Source: Bradyrhizobium centrolobii (lineage in GTDB: Bacteria; Pseudomonadota; Alphaproteobacteria; Rhizobiales; Xanthobacteraceae). From it: a stretch of DNA of 64,000 nucleotides. Made by a program: the position numbers and the translations under genes. The stretch is from the NCBI RefSeq assembly GCF_001641635.1, contig NZ_LUUB01000107.1:66041-130040 (forward strand). The letters run 5' to 3'. The notes below the pieces were generated by a model. It was not told the origin of the DNA. It searched no databases and was given only the letters and a program-made list of their open reading frames with translations. The stretch's first letter is position 1. Each line of letters begins with the position of its first letter. This document shows positions 56,544 through 64,000 of this stretch, piece after piece.

Positions 56544-57875
56544 TCAGCCCGTTCTGTACTCGCCCGAAATGTTCTTGCCGGTGTAGTCGGTCATCGCGGC
56601 CGTCGCGATCACGGAGATCACCGCGCACAGCGCGATATAGGCTGCGATCGCGGTTGCCGACTGGAAGGTGCCAAACAGCCACGCCGCGATCAGCGGCGCC
56701 GGGCCGCCGGCAATGACGGATGCGAGCTGGTAGCCGAGCGACGCGCCGCTGTAGCGAAGGCGCCCGGTGAAGCTTTCCGCGATCAGCGCTGCTTGCGGTC
56801 CATACATCATGTCATGCGGGATCAGCGACAGGATGATGGCGAGGAAGATGACCGGATGCGAGCCGGTATCGAGCATGCGGAAGTAGATGAAGCCGAACAC
56901 GCCGCACACGACCGCGCCGATGATGTACATGTTCTTGCGCCCGATGCGGTCGGACAGGTGACCGAACATGGGGATCGAGACGAAGGACAGCACGGAGGCC
57001 GCGAGCACCGCGGTGAGCAGGAAGTCGCGCGACACATTCAGCGTCTTGACGCCGTAGGCGAAGACGAACGCGGTGAAGATGTAGAACGGCGCCTGCTCGG
57101 CCATGCGGGCAAAGGCCGAGAGCAGGATCTCTTTCGGATGCTCCTTGATCACCTGGAGCATCGGCGTGCGCTCGACTTTTTGCTCAGCGACCAGTTTGGA
57201 GAATACCGGGGTCTCGAGGATGCCGAGCCGGATGTAGATGCCGACGCCGACCAGGATGAGGCTCAGCGCGAAGGGCACGCGCCAGCCCCATGACAAGAAC
57301 TGCTCGCCGGACATCTGGCTGAAGGCGAGCACGGCGAGATTGGCCAGGAACAGTCCGCAGGGCACGCCGAATTGAGGCCATGAGGCGATCAGCCCGCGCG
57401 AATGATCGTTGCGGGCCCATTCCATCGACATCAGCACCGAGCCGCCCCATTCGCCGCCAACACCGACGCCTTGAATGAAGCGCAGCACGGTCAGGATCAC
57501 GGCGCCCCAGATGCCGATGCTCGCATAGGTCGGGACCAGCGCCACCGCGAAGGTCGCGATGCCCATCAGCAGAAGCGTCGCGATCAGCGTCGACTTGCGG
57601 CCGATGCGGTCGCCATAGTGACCGAAGATGGCGGCGCCCACTGGGCGCGCGACGAAGCCGACGGCGTAGATCGCGAAAGCTTCCAGCGTGCCGACCCAAG
57701 GGTCGGAATTCGGAAAGAACAGTTTTGCGAAGACGAGTCCGGTGACGGTCGAATAGAGGAAGAAGTCGTACCATTCGATCGCCGTGCCGATGGTGGAGGC
57801 GATCACGGCGCGGCGCAATTGAATCTGGTGCTCGCTATCTGGCAGCGAGACCGGGTCGACATGGGACAGGGACAT
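56544..57875 (-). CDS. MFS transporter of the metabolite:H+ symporter (MHS) type
   Basis: The 443-residue protein has twelve predicted helices. Motifs typical of MHS carriers are present: IASTIGTAIEWYDFFLYS, FFPNSDPWVGTLEAFAIYAVGFVARPVGA, FGHYGDRIGRKSTL and GVGGEWGGSVLMSMEWA. Substrates in this group include alpha-ketoglutarate, shikimate and betaines, not resolvable here. The start at 57875 (MSLSHVDPVSLPDSEHQ) is chosen over an upstream Met because it follows a GGCTCCCGTC leader and matches family length. Confidence 0.92.
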   Translation of the reverse strand: MSLSHVDPVSLPDSEHQIQLRRAVIASTIGTAIEWYDFFLYSTVTGLVFAKLFFPNSDPWVGTLEAFAIYAVGFVARPVGAAIFGHYGDRIGRKSTLIATLLLMGIATFAVALVPTYASIGIWGAVILTVLRFIQGVGVGGEWGGSVLMSMEWARNDHSRGLIASWPQFGVPCGLFLANLAVLAFSQMSGEQFLSWGWRVPFALSLILVGVGIYIRLGILETPVFSKLVAEQKVERTPMLQVIKEHPKEILLSAFARMAEQAPFYIFTAFVFAYGVKTLNVSRDFLLTAVLAASVLSFVSIPMFGHLSDRIGRKNMYIIGAVVCGVFGFIYFRMLDTGSHPVIFLAIILSLIPHDMMYGPQAALIAESFTGRLRYSGASLGYQLASVIAGGPAPLIAAWLFGTFQSATAIAAYIALCAVISVIATAAMTDYTGKNISGEYRTG

Positions 57876-58085
57876 GACGGGAGCCTTTCCTGGAAGGGCG
57901 CCCCTACTGTGCATGGGGTTGTTTTGACGAAAAAACTTCCGAACCGGTGTGACGGTTCCAAGACGGTTGCCGCCACCGGCCACCCCAGGCCCTGTCGCGG
58001 CAAGTGTGAAGTACCTCACATGCGGATTGCTGCACCTGCGCTATAGATCTCGATAGCCGGTGGTGGGCTGTGGAGGATCGCAGCA

Positions 58086-58181
58086 ATGACAACGCGGCGA
58101 CTGATGTATTGGTGGTTCTGGTTCGTGCTGTCGGGGCGATTTAGCGATCGCTTCCTGTGCCTGCCCCGCGCCCAGCAGTAG
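58086..58181 (+). CDS. Candidate 31-residue Trp-rich small protein
   Basis: ATG 58086 follows GGAGG with a 9-base spacer. The peptide begins MTTRRLMYWWFWFVLSGRF and ends LCLPRAQQ, giving one short aromatic hydrophobic segment after a basic start. It sits alone in the 331-base gap between the MFS transporter and a hypothetical gene. No family is recognised; the gap otherwise shows nothing. Confidence 0.4.
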   Translation: MTTRRLMYWWFWFVLSGRFSDRFLCLPRAQQ

Positions 58182-58206
58182 CGTATTCAGACGCCTGTTT
58201 TTTGCT

Positions 58207-59370
58207 TTAGGTTTGTCCGATTAACTTGCGGAACGCCGCGGCGCCATCCTGCACCACATCACGTCCCTTCCAGGCCAGATAGGTCAGCTTGCCGCTTAGC
58301 GAATCGTGGCTGCGCAGGCGACGCGAGCCGAGAATGTGGCCGACGTTGGCAGGGAAACGGCTCACCTCGGCGGACACCAGCGCCGCGATCGCGTCCATCA
58401 GTTGCTGGAGGCGGATGCCCCACTCCGATTGCTCTATCCCGTCGATGCGGACCTTGAGCGCATATTCGAGGTCGTAGATCTCCGCGAGCAGGTCGCGCGC
58501 GACCAGCACGCGATTGTGCCTGAGCGCGATCCGCAGGGCGAGGCGCTTGTCGTCGAGCCGGTCGAGCACCATGGGGACCACGCAGGCATAGGGTTGGGCG
58601 GCGACATCAGTGGCGCTCTTGCTCGCGGCGGTCTTGGTGGCGAGGCGCACCAATTCCCATGACGTCTTCAGGCGCCTGGCCACCAGCGTCAGCGCAAAGG
58701 GCAGCGCTTCGGTCTGCGATTTCCTGAAGGCGTCGAGCTGTGCGGTGATCCTGGCGACCTGGCCGTCGTCGAATTTCGCGATCTTCTCGGGCAGTTTCTC
58801 GTTGAACTTCGGCAGCGCGTCGCCGGCGCGCAGCACGTGCAGCATCTTCTTCACGTCGTCGAAGGCGGTGCGCGAGGCCGTGTACTGAGTGAGCTTGCTT
58901 CGCGCAAGTTCGGTGCCGTCCGCCGAGGCGAGGGTGTTCTCGAGGACCTTGATGACCTTGGTCTGGAAGGCGGCCGCGATCTTCAGAACTTCCTTCGGAT
59001 TGTTGGCGGCGACCTGGTCGTTGATCGCCTTGGTGTAGTCGCGCGCCATGGTTGGCAGCAGGTCGCGGCATATCCACTCCCAGATCGGAGTGAGCGTGTT
59101 GCGTGAGATCCGTCCGGCATTGGGGTGCTCGGGCGCACCGTCCATCAGGAGCAGTTCGAGCGGCGCGAAGAAGTAGCGCGAGGGATTGGTGGCGCGTGCC
59201 TGGTGCAATCCGTCCTTGCGGAACTCGGCGCGTAGGCGGGTCTGGATGTCGGCCGAGCCCGGCATGTCGATCCCGCACAGTTCGAGGCGCTCAAGCTCAC
59301 TGAGCAGACAGCTCCGCGACAGCGGCGTCAGCCTCTGCAAGAACTCCCACAGCCGGTCGATCTCGTTCAT
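58207..59370 (-). CDS. Conserved hypothetical protein, 387 aa
   Basis: I do not recognise a named family. The protein is soluble and largely helical: MNEIDRLWEFLQRLTPLSR at the start, APLELLLMDGAPEHPNAGRISR near 80, a Lys-rich middle (TKVIKVLENTLASADGTEL) and DKRLALRIALRHNRVLVARDLL toward the end. There is no signal peptide or membrane segment. It is transcribed alone. A Met three codons upstream (59379) is an alternative start. Confidence 0.8.
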   Translation of the reverse strand: MNEIDRLWEFLQRLTPLSRSCLLSELERLELCGIDMPGSADIQTRLRAEFRKDGLHQARATNPSRYFFAPLELLLMDGAPEHPNAGRISRNTLTPIWEWICRDLLPTMARDYTKAINDQVAANNPKEVLKIAAAFQTKVIKVLENTLASADGTELARSKLTQYTASRTAFDDVKKMLHVLRAGDALPKFNEKLPEKIAKFDDGQVARITAQLDAFRKSQTEALPFALTLVARRLKTSWELVRLATKTAASKSATDVAAQPYACVVPMVLDRLDDKRLALRIALRHNRVLVARDLLAEIYDLEYALKVRIDGIEQSEWGIRLQQLMDAIAALVSAEVSRFPANVGHILGSRRLRSHDSLSGKLTYLAWKGRDVVQDGAAAFRKLIGQT

Positions 59371-59708
59371 GGCACGCAATCTTCCGCAGCGTTTCCCGCA
59401 GCCCTTTGGGCCTCTTGCGTGGAGGGCATTTGCGCGCTCTCAACCGTCTCTAAGAGAAGCAAGTCACCGTTAATTAATCCGTAAAGTCCGGAGGGAGCGG
59501 GCCGGACGGAAGCGGCCGTTAAAACGGCGCGCGTCCCACTGCCGAGGAATTGGGCAGCTTTATCAACCCTTGCATAGTCCGGACCGGGATGTCGCAAGCA
59601 TAAATTGTGCCCGCGCCGGCGTTTCAGCACAAAACTGACAAAATCACCGTAGTCTTACGGAGCAAAAAGTTAACTACAGACCGCCCCCGGTTCCGTTAAA
59701 CCAGTTGC
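59371..59708. other. Intergenic region upstream of two divergent genes
   Basis: No gene is seen in these 338 bases. It contains AT-richer patches (CACCGTTAATTAATCCG near 59466 and AGCAAAAAGTTAACTACAG near 59660). These are likely promoter territory for the hypothetical gene on the left and the LuxR-type gene on the right. Confidence 0.45.
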
Positions 59709-60332
59709 ATGGAGCATCAGGATGATACGGCCACTGATTCGCGGCCGTCGGAATGGTACGAAAGCAGCGCTTCTCCGCATGAAGAGCTCGATCCCGTCCG
59801 ACTGAATGCCGCCCGCGCCAAGGCCGCCGACGAGATGGCCTCCGCTATCGCCCGCGAGCTCAATGGCCCCCTGACCGCGCTCCTGCTCTATATGGGCGAG
59901 ATCAAGCATCACAGCGATCAGCTCTCACCGGCTTCCGGCGATCGGGCGTATTTGCAGCGGGTGGTGGAGAACGCGCTGGCGCAGACCGAGCGCGTTTGCA
60001 GTCTGGTCAAGCAGCTTGCCGGTCCGCACAAGAACGGCCTGCCCGTGCACGCCGCGTCCGAGGATGTCGAGTTGAAAGCGGGCCGCTCGCCGCAGGCGTC
60101 GCGCCCGGCGGCACCCGCGCTCTCCGGCGTGTCGAGCCAGAAGCGGCTGACCAAGCGCGAGCGCGAGGTGCTGCGGCTGATCAGCGAAGGCTATTCGAAC
60201 AAGCAGGGCGCGTTGCGGATGCAGATCAGCCCGCGCACGTTCGAGAGCCACCGCGCCGAGGCCATGCGCAAGCTTGGTGCGCGCAACACTGCGGACCTCG
60301 TCCGCGCCGCGCTGCTGCATTCGATCGAGTGA
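59709..60332 (+). CDS. LuxR-type regulator fused to a histidine-kinase-like dimerisation domain lacking its histidine
   Basis: The 207-residue protein ends in a LuxR/FixJ helix-turn-helix (LTKREREVLRLISEGYSNK, ISPRTFESHRAEAMRKLGARN). The N-terminal half (about 35-110) looks like a HisKA dimerisation helix pair: AIARELNGPLTALLLYMGEI, where the expected phospho-accepting His of the H-E-L box is Arg49. There is no kinase ATPase domain. It may dimerise or sense through the helical hairpin without phosphorylation (inference). The ATG at 59709 lies close to the promoter-like AT-rich DNA. Confidence 0.85.
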   Translation: MEHQDDTATDSRPSEWYESSASPHEELDPVRLNAARAKAADEMASAIARELNGPLTALLLYMGEIKHHSDQLSPASGDRAYLQRVVENALAQTERVCSLVKQLAGPHKNGLPVHAASEDVELKAGRSPQASRPAAPALSGVSSQKRLTKREREVLRLISEGYSNKQGALRMQISPRTFESHRAEAMRKLGARNTADLVRAALLHSIE

Positions 60333-60375
60333 GGCGGCTGTTTACCCGCCGCGCGGCGGCGCGGCCCGATCGCAC

Positions 60376-60624
60376 TCAGAAATAATCTTCGGCGAAGGGA
60401 CGTGCACGCAAGGCTCCCCGCAGCGGCTTCGGCTCATCCTTCGGAGCACTCGGAATGATGGTGATGGTCCACCGCGGAGGGATGCTCGATTCCTGCTCCA
60501 GCACCGAACGCACGAAGCCGGTCACCGTGGACTCGCCCGATTTCACCGTCGCCATCCGGCCGTTGAACTGCGCGATGCGGAAGCGACGGACCTCCCTCTG
60601 GTCCGCGGTCTCATAGGTGAACAT
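60376..60624 (-). CDS. Small conserved hypothetical protein, 82 aa
   Basis: The 82-residue protein MFTYETADQREVRRFRIAQF has a strong AGGAGGG ribosome binding site, then VKSGESTVTGFVRSVLEQES and PPRWTITIIPSAPKDEPKPL. No family is recognised; it looks like a small beta-rich cytoplasmic protein. Its ribosome binding site lies in a hairpin loop (60625-60643). Confidence 0.7.
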   Translation of the reverse strand: MFTYETADQREVRRFRIAQFNGRMATVKSGESTVTGFVRSVLEQESSIPPRWTITIIPSAPKDEPKPLRGALRARPFAEDYF

Positions 60625-60643
60625 GGAAACCCTCCTGGTTTCC
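60625..60643 (-). promoter_or_regulatory. Hairpin presenting the ribosome binding site of the 82-aa gene
   Basis: On the minus strand GGAAACC-AGGAG-GGTTTCC forms a perfect 7-bp stem with the Shine-Dalgarno core in the loop. The stem ends immediately before the ATG. It may be a protein or sRNA target, or a temperature-sensitive element. Confidence 0.5.
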
Positions 60644-60678
60644 GGCGACTATCGCCACCTATGATTAGCCATGTATGA

Positions 60679-60709
60679 AAATCCAACGCCGTAGAAGTAC
60701 GGCGGATTT
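60679..60709 (-). terminator. Probable terminator of the Hpt gene
   Basis: On the minus strand AAATCCGCCGT-ACTTCT-ACGGCG is followed by TTGGATTTTC: a 6-bp GC stem with a possible outer AAATC/GATTT extension and a U-rich end, about 15 bases after the Hpt stop. Confidence 0.5.
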
Positions 60710-60723
60710 GCACGCAAAGGTCG

Positions 60724-61152
60724 CTAGACTTGCGGTTCCTGCGCCAGTGCGGCGGCATAGGCCGCATCCATCCGCACCAGGAGATCGCGGAATGGGTCAT
60801 CGCCGAGCGTGGCCGCGCTCCGCTCCAGCTCGAGCGCCAGCGTTGCGAGCCGGAGATAGCCGAACGACCTCGCCGAGCTCTTCAGTGAATGCGCTTCGCG
60901 CTCGAACTTCGCGCGGTGCTCTCCGAGCGCGAGCGTGCGGAGCAGTTTCAGCCGCGCGGAGGTCTCGCTCCAGAACACGGTGCGCACTTCGCAGGCTCCG
61001 TCTTCGCCGATCTCGCGCACGAGCGCAGCGAACGCGCTCGGCTCGCGTGCCGGCTCGACATTGCGGTCATCCGGTGCGGGCGTGATGCGGTCCGTGTGCC
61101 GCGTGGCAGCCCCGGCCGCCGAAGACAGCCCACGCGCGGTCGTCTCAAACAT
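60724..61152 (-). CDS. Hpt (histidine phosphotransfer) domain protein
   Basis: The 142-residue protein contains a single Hpt four-helix bundle with the phospho-accepting His in KFEREAHSLKSSARSFGYLRLA. Such proteins relay phosphate between hybrid kinases and response regulators. The start at 61152 (MFETTARGLSSAAGA) is preferred; a longer form from 61251 has no better ribosome binding site. Nearby signalling genes (LuxR type, cheA) fit a phosphorelay context, but its partners are unknown. Confidence 0.85.
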   Translation of the reverse strand: MFETTARGLSSAAGAATRHTDRITPAPDDRNVEPAREPSAFAALVREIGEDGACEVRTVFWSETSARLKLLRTLALGEHRAKFEREAHSLKSSARSFGYLRLATLALELERSAATLGDDPFRDLLVRMDAAYAAALAQEPQV

Positions 61153-61320
61153 CGCTTTGTCTCGATCCCCATTGAGCGCATCGCAGCCCGGAAGGCGCGA
61201 GGCAAGCGGATGTCTACTCGATCCGAATTTCGGTTCCGGTAGCGAGACCATCGGTGTTTGCTTGTCGCTGTAAGCGGTTGGTTTACCACGTGCCGCCGCG
61301 CGCGGCCGGATCGTGCAGCG

Positions 61321-62016
61321 TCAGGGTCCAAGCAGCCTGTCGTACTGCATCTTGACCGTCGCATAGCACTCGCATGCCGTCTGGCGCAGCCCGTCGAGAT
61401 TGTTGATCTGGATGTGCCCGCGGCTGTAGTGGATGAAATTGGCCTGCTGCAGCGTGTTGGCGACGAGTGACACGCTGTTGCGGCGCGCGCCGATCATCTG
61501 CGCCATCGCTTCCTGCGTCAGCAGCAGCCTGAAGTCGCCCGACAGGTCGTGGGTCTGCAACAGGCATCGCGACAGCCGCGACTCCACTGGATGCGCGGCG
61601 TTGCAGCCTGCGGTCTGCTGGATCTGGGCGTAGACGGCGAGGCCGTGGCGTGCGAGCTGCGTCCGCAGGCTGGCGCTCCGGTCGGCGGCGGCGCGCAGCC
61701 GGTCGATGTCGAGCGTCGACGCAGTGCCGGGCACCAGCACCACCGCGGTGTTCAGAGCATTGGCGTCGCCCAAGGCCGAGAAAGCGCCAAGCAGGCTGTC
61801 GCGGCCGATCATGGCGACCTGCACATGCTCGCCCTTGGCGAGCTTCACGATCAGCGAGATGACGCCGCGATGCGGGAAGTAGGCGCGGCTAAGCATCTCG
61901 CCAGTCTCGACCAGCACGGCTTCGTGCGGCAGATCGACTGTGCGCAGATGCGTTCGGATCAGCTCGTAATCATCTGCCGACAGCGCGGACAGGAAACCGT
62001 TGGATGGGCGCACCAT
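61321..62016 (-). CDS. Crp/Fnr-family transcriptional regulator (copy 1)
   Basis: The 231-residue protein has a cyclic-nucleotide-binding-like fold (VLVETGEMLSRAYFPHRGVISLIV, VQVAMIGRDSLLGAFSAL) and a C-terminal winged helix (LTQEAMAQMIGARRNSVSLVANTLQQANFIHYSRGHIQI). The cysteines of FNR-type iron-sulfur binding are absent at the N-terminus; the C-terminus has CECY. It is closely similar in layout to copy 2 (62209-62916), probably an ancient tandem duplication. Confidence 0.92.
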   Translation of the reverse strand: MVRPSNGFLSALSADDYELIRTHLRTVDLPHEAVLVETGEMLSRAYFPHRGVISLIVKLAKGEHVQVAMIGRDSLLGAFSALGDANALNTAVVLVPGTASTLDIDRLRAAADRSASLRTQLARHGLAVYAQIQQTAGCNAAHPVESRLSRCLLQTHDLSGDFRLLLTQEAMAQMIGARRNSVSLVANTLQQANFIHYSRGHIQINNLDGLRQTACECYATVKMQYDRLLGP

Positions 62017-62208
62017 CGTTTCCAAAGCTGCTTCTCGTGTCTTCAGCCGGCGAATCCGCGCCAGCGAACTCGTCCCTCTGCACCGATAAGTTCCATCATG
62101 TTCACGTCGGGATATATTGGCAATTGGTACATAACGTCCAGGTGCGCGGCGATCGGCCGATCGATACGAAACTGTGTGCACGTCGGCATGCAGATGGATG
62201 GTTGGCGT

Positions 62209-62916
62209 TCATCGCGAAGCCTTCAGCAGATGCGCGTAACGGCTCTTCACGGCGCGGTAGCAGTCACAGGACATCGCCTCCAGCGCACGCAGATCGGTGA
62301 TCTCGATCTGGCCGCGGCTGTAGTGGATGATGCCGGCCCGTTGCAGCGCATGCGCGACCAGTGAAACCGCGTTACGCCGGACTCCAACCATCCGCGCCAA
62401 AAGTTCCTGCGTCAGCGGCAGGACTTCAGTGTCGGACAGATCGCGGGCCCGGAGGAGCCAGCGCGCCAGCCGCGCCTCGACCGGATGCAGCGTGTTGCAG
62501 ACCAGGGACTGCTGCACCTGTGCGAGCAGGGCCTGCTCATGGCGGATCATCAAGTCGCGAAACCGTGCGCTTGTGGCGGCGATGGCCCGGAAGGCCGCGA
62601 CGTCGAGTACGGATGTCGTGACGGGAAACAGGACGACGGCGTCGGCCGACGCGATGCCCTCGGCGAGCGCCGCGCTGCTGCCAACGACGCTGTCCCGGCC
62701 CAGCATCGCCACCTCGATCAGTTGGCCTTTGGACAAACCGACCGTGATCGAAACGGATCCGCCATGCGGGAAGTAGACATGCCGCGGCGCCACGCCTGCC
62801 TCACCCAAGACAGTCTCTCTGACCATTTCAACGGTGCCGAGATGCGGCCGCAACAACGCGAAGTCCGCCGCGTCGAGCGCTTGCAGCAACTGGTTGGGTG
62901 ACGGCAAGCATTGCAT
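62209..62916 (-). CDS. Crp/Fnr-family transcriptional regulator (copy 2)
   Basis: The 235-residue form starting at 62916 (MQCLPSPNQLLQALDAADF) aligns with the start of copy 1. The sensor part has VYFPHGGSVSITVGLSKGQLIEVAMLGRDSVVG. The winged helix has LTQELLARMVGVRRNAVSLVAHALQRAGIIHYSRGQIEI, then a C-terminal SCDCY. An in-frame Met at 62973 is possible but would read through a response-regulator remnant on the other strand. The effector is unknown. Confidence 0.92.
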   Translation of the reverse strand: MQCLPSPNQLLQALDAADFALLRPHLGTVEMVRETVLGEAGVAPRHVYFPHGGSVSITVGLSKGQLIEVAMLGRDSVVGSSAALAEGIASADAVVLFPVTTSVLDVAAFRAIAATSARFRDLMIRHEQALLAQVQQSLVCNTLHPVEARLARWLLRARDLSDTEVLPLTQELLARMVGVRRNAVSLVAHALQRAGIIHYSRGQIEITDLRALEAMSCDCYRAVKSRYAHLLKASR

Positions 62917-63013
62917 CGGCGATGCCGTTGCGCGTTGCTCGACCTGCAACGAGCGGTTCGATCTGATGGTCATCGATATCTTCACGCCGCACATGCGCGG
63001 GTTCGAATCCTGA
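62912..63013 (+). pseudogene. Response-regulator receiver fragment
   Basis: A plus-strand frame of about 33 codons reads GDAVARCSTCNERFDLMVID, continues IFTPHMRGFES and ends in TGA. This matches the middle of a CheY-like receiver domain, with phosphoacceptor Asp (codon 62975-62977) and the following TPHMRGFES. No start or remaining domain is seen. It overlaps the 5' end of Crp/Fnr copy 2 in antisense. Confidence 0.55.
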
Positions 63014-63590
63014 GGATGGCGCTGGAGCCAGGCGCGCATGCTTGCCGGAGTACAGAGACGCGGTGTCGGCTGCGCGCGTCGGTTAGCGCCGCATCTCCCG
63101 CGGCGGACCTGAGGTAAGGCCTTGTTTACCCTGCACGCAGATTGGGCATGTGTGTCTCGCCTGGTCCTGCTCATCGCGCGCGAATGGCGCCGAATGCCGG
63201 CGATGTGAGTCGGCGGCCGCGTTGTGCGCATAACCTTCGAGGTGCGGAATTTTTCCAGCCGGCTCGCGCTGCCATTAGCAGCGCGTTTACCCAAGGCTTC
63301 ATCGCGACGAAAGCACGCAGCTGGTTTTGTCGAACGACGTCAGCGCAAGCGGCGAAAGCTCAAACTTGTCTTCAATATCCGTATTAGCACGGAGGATGAA
63401 ATTAACGGGACCGTGAAATGGGATGTCTAACGATTTAGCCGAGGACGTCCGTCGATTTCGAAGCGTGATCCAGCTTTCCCAACGACATCCTCCGCTTGGC
63501 AAAGATGCCGGTCTCGAGGCGGCCTATCGGCCGACGGGATCAAGGGCCGAAAAGCCGGCCACGAAAGTCCAGGTTAGTAAGGCGTACCTC
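63014..63590. other. Intergenic region upstream of cheA
   Basis: There is no recognisable gene in these 577 bases. The cheA frame is open back to an ATG at 63423 (MSNDLAEDVRRFRSVIQL), which could add 56 residues, but that stretch has no CheA similarity and a poor ribosome binding site. The stretch around 63350-63420 (CTTCAATATCCGTATTAGC, GGAGGATGAAATTAACGG) is AT-richer and may hold the promoter. Confidence 0.45.
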
Positions 63591-64000
63591 ATGGATGATC
63601 TGTTGCGGGAGTTTTTGACGGAGACCAGCGAGAGCCTGGACACCGTCGACAATCAGTTGGTGAAGTTCGAGCAGGAGCCGAACAACGCCAAGATCCTGGA
63701 TAACATCTTCCGCCTGGTCCACACCATCAAGGGTACGTGCGGTTTTCTGGGATTGCCGCGGCTGGAAGCGCTGGCGCATGCCGGCGAGACCTTGATGGGC
63801 AAGTTCCGCGACGGCATGCCGGTGACGGGACAGGCGGTGACGGTGATCCTGTCCTCGATCGACCGCATCAAGGAGATCCTGGCCGGGCTGGAGGCGACCG
63901 AAGCCGAGCCCGAGGGCAATGACCGCGACCTGATCGACAAGCTGGAAGCGATGGTCGAGCAGGGCATGGCGGCGATGTCAGCGTCGGCTCCGCCGATCGC
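63591..64000 (+). CDS. cheA: Chemotaxis histidine kinase CheA, 5' part (runs off the window)
   Basis: The first 136 codons are present: MDDLLREFLTETSESLDTVD, then the P1 Hpt domain with LVHTIKGTCGFLGLPRLEAL, where the His of HTIKG is the autophosphorylation site. AHAGETLMGKFRDG and the linker ending at SASAPPI follow. The rest, including the kinase domain, lies beyond the window. AAGG lies about nine bases before ATG 63591. A chemotaxis cluster probably continues to the right. Confidence 0.92.
   Translation, partial: MDDLLREFLTETSESLDTVDNQLVKFEQEPNNAKILDNIFRLVHTIKGTCGFLGLPRLEALAHAGETLMGKFRDGMPVTGQAVTVILSSIDRIKEILAGLEATEAEPEGNDRDLIDKLEAMVEQGMAAMSASAPPI

Overview
The window looks like a chromosomal segment of a Bradyrhizobium-type alphaproteobacterium. 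The grounds are high GC throughout, the gene orders sucA-sucB-SDR-lpdA, atpHAGDC without F0 genes and rplU-rpmA-obgE-proB-proA-nadD-rsfS-rlmH, and many short palindromic intergenic repeats of the kind common in that genus. The assignment is by recognition of proteins and synteny, not by a database search.

Layout. 1-5.3 kb: 2-oxoglutarate dehydrogenase genes (sucA, cut by the window edge; sucB; a short-chain dehydrogenase; lpdA). 5.4-10.95 kb: two membrane proteins, xerC, priA and an RlpA-like protein. 11.6-17.1 kb: the F1 ATP synthase operon atpH-A-G-D-C. An OsmC/Ohr-like peroxidase gene sits between atpG and atpD and is broken by a 26-nt deletion. 17.2-28.5 kb: an adenylate cyclase, then a long minus-strand housekeeping block (two rppH-like Nudix genes, a YibQ-type deacetylase, ctpA, an envC-like gene, rlmH, rsfS, nadD, proA, proB). 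28.7-31.5 kb: a TctC binding protein and a sulfatase, lying between proB and obgE. 31.7-38.9 kb: obgE, a MaoC-like protein, an EamA permease, a GNAT enzyme, rpmA, rplU, an unusual ROK protein and an alpha/beta hydrolase.

39.0-49.9 kb is the most accessory-looking part. It starts at tRNA-Ser(CGA) and ends at a 14-nt copy of that tRNA's 3' end, beside a decayed serine recombinase and two degenerate tRNA-like sequences. Inside are a TIGR03032-type protein and an AraC regulator (same strand, with a shared motif about 30 nt before each start), a divergent autotransporter whose start region is a 37-bp tandem duplication, cysD-cysNC for PAPS synthesis, and a frameshifted IalB-like gene. My reading is a partly decayed island carrying a regulated surface-protein module. 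The island boundary is an inference.

49.9-64 kb: a VOC protein, a TetR regulator and a divergent lipoprotein sharing a pair of operator-like palindromes, a MocR-type regulator, transporters, and signalling genes: a degenerate EAL protein, a LuxR-type regulator with a histidine-kinase-like domain lacking its histidine, an Hpt protein, two Crp/Fnr paralogues, a response-regulator scrap and the start of cheA.

Most notable observations: a ROK-kinase-like protein (36701-37843) whose two lobes appear in swapped order, suggesting circular permutation; the AraC/TIGR03032/autotransporter/CysDNC cluster with its duplicated start region; the deleted peroxidase gene inside the ATP synthase operon; and the paired TetR operators.
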